NCBI GenBank assembly: GCA_963170055.1
Contig: CAUJGJ010000318.1
Span: 595,281-630,280, forward strand
Length of the DNA stretch: 35,000 nt
DNA from: Halisarca cf. caerulea
Lineage: Eukaryota; Porifera; Demospongiae; Chondrillida; Halisarcidae
Direction: 5' to 3'
A program made the position numbers and the translations under genes. Each line of letters starts with the position of its first letter. The first letter of the stretch is position 1. Below, in pieces: positions 32,311-35,000 of this stretch. A model generated the notes under the pieces. It did no database searches and had not been told where the DNA came from. It saw only the letters and a list, made by a program, of their open reading frames with translations.

Positions 32311-32333
32311 TCACAAGCGTGTAGTATAACTAG

Positions 32334-33552
32334 TACTTCTTTACCAATCATATTCACAAAGTGAGATATAATACTATTAATATATTGAATATTAGCACCA
32401 ATGCCATATATTGAAGGTTAGCCTTTATAATTCACACAAACGTTAATGTACATGCAGTAGGTGAATACAATATGAGTCATACTCTCAGTCTTGTAGTTTG
32501 AGTAAGTAAACTGAATTTTTCCATGATTCATCCATTGTGCTTAACAATAATTATACAGCAGAAACATCTTCAACACTGAGACCCACCCAGCTCAGCTGCC
32601 TTATAACTGCTTGTAGTAGAACCATGGACTACATTCTACTTCCTAAAGTATGCTTATCATACGACTTCTGGAAACTTCCAAATCTTACAAACATGTATTA
32701 TTGCAGCTCAATTAAGAATACAAGCAATAACGGTTGACACCAAGAAGGCACCTGGTAAGATAATTCTTATTCCAGGACCTCTTTAATTGCATCAAATATG
32801 GAATGTAATGTAATCTACTCACCTCAATAGTTATATGCAAGCTATAGGCCAAGCAAATGTCTACATATGGATAAGAACAGGAGAAATTGGATTGAAGTAA
32901 ACAACTAGACTAAGTACATAATGAATGAGTCTGCCGATGATGAATTGCTCTTATATAGCTATAGGTTCAAGATGCACAAAATTAACCTGGCGGTAACAAG
33001 GTACTTGCAACATCTGAGGGACGAATTCCCTCCATGGCTGCATAAACTCTGCATGTTCTAGAATTTACCTTAATCATTCATTTCATTGTATTGCTTTATT
33101 ATATTACATAGTTATCTTTTCTCGTATATATTATACATATTGTATCTTGATTGTGCCTAATTATTATTGTGAGTATTTTACTTGTTTCTTCATTACATTA
33201 TATTTGTGAAATGTGTGAATGACTGCATGGAAATGTTCCTCTACAGCTCTCAGCAATTCAATAGCTACTCGGATGTATAAGGCACTGGATATACACAACC
33301 CTGCTTTGCAATTACTGCCGGCCACCAAAGAGACTGATTGCATGCCTTCCCTTCTGCGGTCTGCTCCACCTAGTACACAACAGTTACTGTAATGGGAAAC
33401 ACTTAGTCTTAGACTATTTGAACATAATATATTGTAATTTATTTCTTAACTTTTCTAAATGCATACTATTGAATAAGATGCATATAACTGCCTGTTCTCT
33501 GTGATTATAATTTGGAATCCTGTAGACTGTGAATTATTGTGCATTGATATTT
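32334..33552. other. AT-rich intergenic, no gene recognised
   Basis: Only short frames. Nothing with recognisable motifs on either strand. Confidence 0.4.
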
Positions 33553-33569
33553 TATGTATATATAATATA

Positions 33570-33647
<78 letters not shown>
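33553..33647. repeat. (TA)n array
   Basis: About 90 bases of TA with a GTATA break. It ends at the left TA target of the adjacent MITE and continues on its other side. Confidence 0.95.
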
Positions 33648-33650
<3 letters not shown>

Positions 33651-33821
33651 TCACACCTGGTTTATTCGACACTGGTTTATCCAAAAACCTCATTTATCCG
33701 ACACTCTGCTGTGAATCACCACCGCCGCTCCGTGTATTATTTACCCTGATTTATCCAAAACCTGGGTTGTCCGTCACATTTCATGAGGAACAAACGTGGT
33801 CGGATAAACCAGGGCCCACTG
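33648..33821. mobile_element. pogo/Tigger-like MITE, 174 bp
   Basis: Begins CAGTCACACCTGGTTTATTC and ends with the inverse of CAGTGGGCCCTGGTTTATCC, flanked by TA on both sides (33646-33647, 33822-33823). Internal GGTTTATCC/TTTATCCGACA words repeat. CAGT ends plus a GGTTTATCC-type inverted repeat and TA target are typical of pogo/Tigger elements of the Tc1/mariner superfamily. No transposase remains. Confidence 0.85.
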
Positions 33822-33945
33822 TACATATATATACATATATACATATATGTATATATATTATATATATATATTCATACATATATATATATATATTTATATA
33901 TATACATATATATTATTATAATAATACTATAATAGAATAATATAT
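33822..33945. repeat. Interrupted (TA)n array, right part
   Basis: TATACATA and TATATA repeats with ATTATTATAATAA breaks. Probably the other half of the array split by the MITE. Confidence 0.85.
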
Positions 33946-34212
33946 AGGGCCTGCTGGATGAGGAATGAAATTCATAGGCACTTAAATAGATTCATAGCTA
34001 TCATAATAGTTATCATAACACTTGCAGCGGTGAGACAACAAGGAAATTCACTCTGTATCCTAAGGCTACGATGTCTCAGGTATCATCGCTGTAAGAAAAT
34101 TATTGCTTTTAAACAGAGTTGTTCTGCAAGTTACCAAAGCTTGTGATCGTAGTGGTAATGTGGAACACACAGAAAGATAACAAGGCTGTAAACAGGCTCT
34201 TTTAGTGCAGTA
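33946..34212. other. Intergenic, no feature recognised
   Basis: A 62-codon plus frame (33958-34146) has a hydrophobic start but no homology. I do not call it. Confidence 0.35.
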
Positions 34213-34240
34213 TATATGTGTGTGTGTATTTGTGTGTGTG

Positions 34241-34275
<35 letters not shown>

Positions 34276-34285
34276 GTATGTGTGC

Positions 34286-34325
<40 letters not shown>

Positions 34326-34574
34326 GGGTGTGTGGGTGTGTGTTCTTGTGTGGGTGGGTGGCTGGGTGTGTGGGTGGGTGGTCGGATGGGTTTGTGACTT
34401 TGTGTGTGGGTGTGGGTGGGTGGTCGGGTGGGTGTGTGACTTTGTGTGTGTTTGTGTGTGTGTGTGCATGCCGTGTGTGTGAGTGTGTGTGTGTGTGTGT
34501 GTGTGCGTGTGTGCGTGTGTGTGTGTGCGTGTGTGCGTGTGTGTGTGAGTGCATGTGTGTGTGTGTCCGTGTGA
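34213..34574. repeat. (GT)n and (GGGT)n compound microsatellite
   Basis: TG repeats broken by G-rich GGGTGGGTGG segments at 34347-34437, two of which form a longer repeat (GGGTGGGTGGTCGGATGGGT and GGGTGGGTGGTCGGGTGGGT, about 50 bp apart), each followed by a GTGACTTTGTGTGTG segment. The G-rich strand could form quadruplexes. Confidence 0.95.
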
Positions 34575-35000
34575 CATCGGAGGAGTATATACAAAGCATT
34601 ATGAAAGTGGTGAGGCCAAGAGATCAGTTGTATTGCATGCATGTGTCATGGTCTTATTTGCTTCACACAAAAATGTACATGTAGCTAACATAACAAAATA
34701 ATACTAATGATTCTGAAATAGTACTTGTGATGAACAGGAGTGGGAGTTCTTATAATTGGTCATTTAGCTGCAAAAACCCTACAAAACAGGCTCAGCCTGC
34801 CTTTTATGATGGATTTGAGGACTTTGAATAGATGATGAAGCACCAAGTATATAGGTTGATGTCATTTTCACTCTACACCACGTGACAATTAGGTCATTAC
34901 GTGGGTTTCTTAAAAACACAAAAATGGCCTCAGTAGAAGGTTTGGTTTTAAAACTGAGAGAATATTATTAAATGTTTTAATAATATTGAATAGTTAACAG
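34575..35000. other. Non-coding end of window
   Basis: No gene or repeat recognised. Confidence 0.4.

Overview
The window looks like an AT-rich, repeat-dense animal nuclear genome. It has long GT and TA microsatellites, a Ty3/gypsy LTR element, non-LTR retrotransposon remains, many MITE-like elements and few host genes, all apparently single-exon. An early-branching metazoan such as a sponge fits the gene and transposon content, but this is inference from family resemblance and not shown by a marker. There are no bacterial operons, rRNA, tRNA or CRISPR arrays.

Host genes lie on the minus strand. A DUF288 (STELLO-like) putative glycosyltransferase of about 973 codons (7845-10766) is intact except for one in-frame TGA followed by 139 open codons. 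Three paralogues of an unnamed type II membrane family with glycosyltransferase-like motifs lie at 2407-3550 (frameshifted, with an internal duplication), 13065-13961 and 20966-21856 (the last two about 95% identical). A kinase-domain pseudogene lies on the plus strand at 11466-11948, and a small cysteine-rich ORF at 22827-23015 is a weak candidate exon.

Layout. 1-6 kb: a duplicated non-coding block (1078-2275 and 4272-5285) flanks paralogue 1, with a minisatellite and GT/CA arrays. 6-7.4 kb: an element with GC-rich inverted ends, a long GT array and a Harbinger-like MITE. 7.8-12 kb: the DUF288 gene, an inverted copy of part of its coding sequence, a MITE and the kinase pseudogene. 12.2-26.9 kb: what looks like a tandem duplication of paralogue + repeat X + the 5' end of a non-LTR element. 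The first unit was later split by a young Ty3/gypsy element (15189-19746). The second was enlarged by a 660-bp TA array, an inverted non-LTR remnant and a LINE 3' end. 26.5-31.1 kb: a degenerate non-LTR element with reverse transcriptase and a C-terminal endonuclease-like domain, cut by a 1.5-kb terminal-inverted-repeat transposon that contains further palindromes. 31-35 kb: mostly non-coding, with an inverted repeat, a pogo/Tigger-like MITE inside a TA array and a final GT array.

Mobile-element insertion and segmental duplication explain most of the structure. The items most worth checking are the in-frame TGA in the DUF288 gene, the duplicated glycosyltransferase-like family, and the nested insertions whose empty sites can be read inside the same window.
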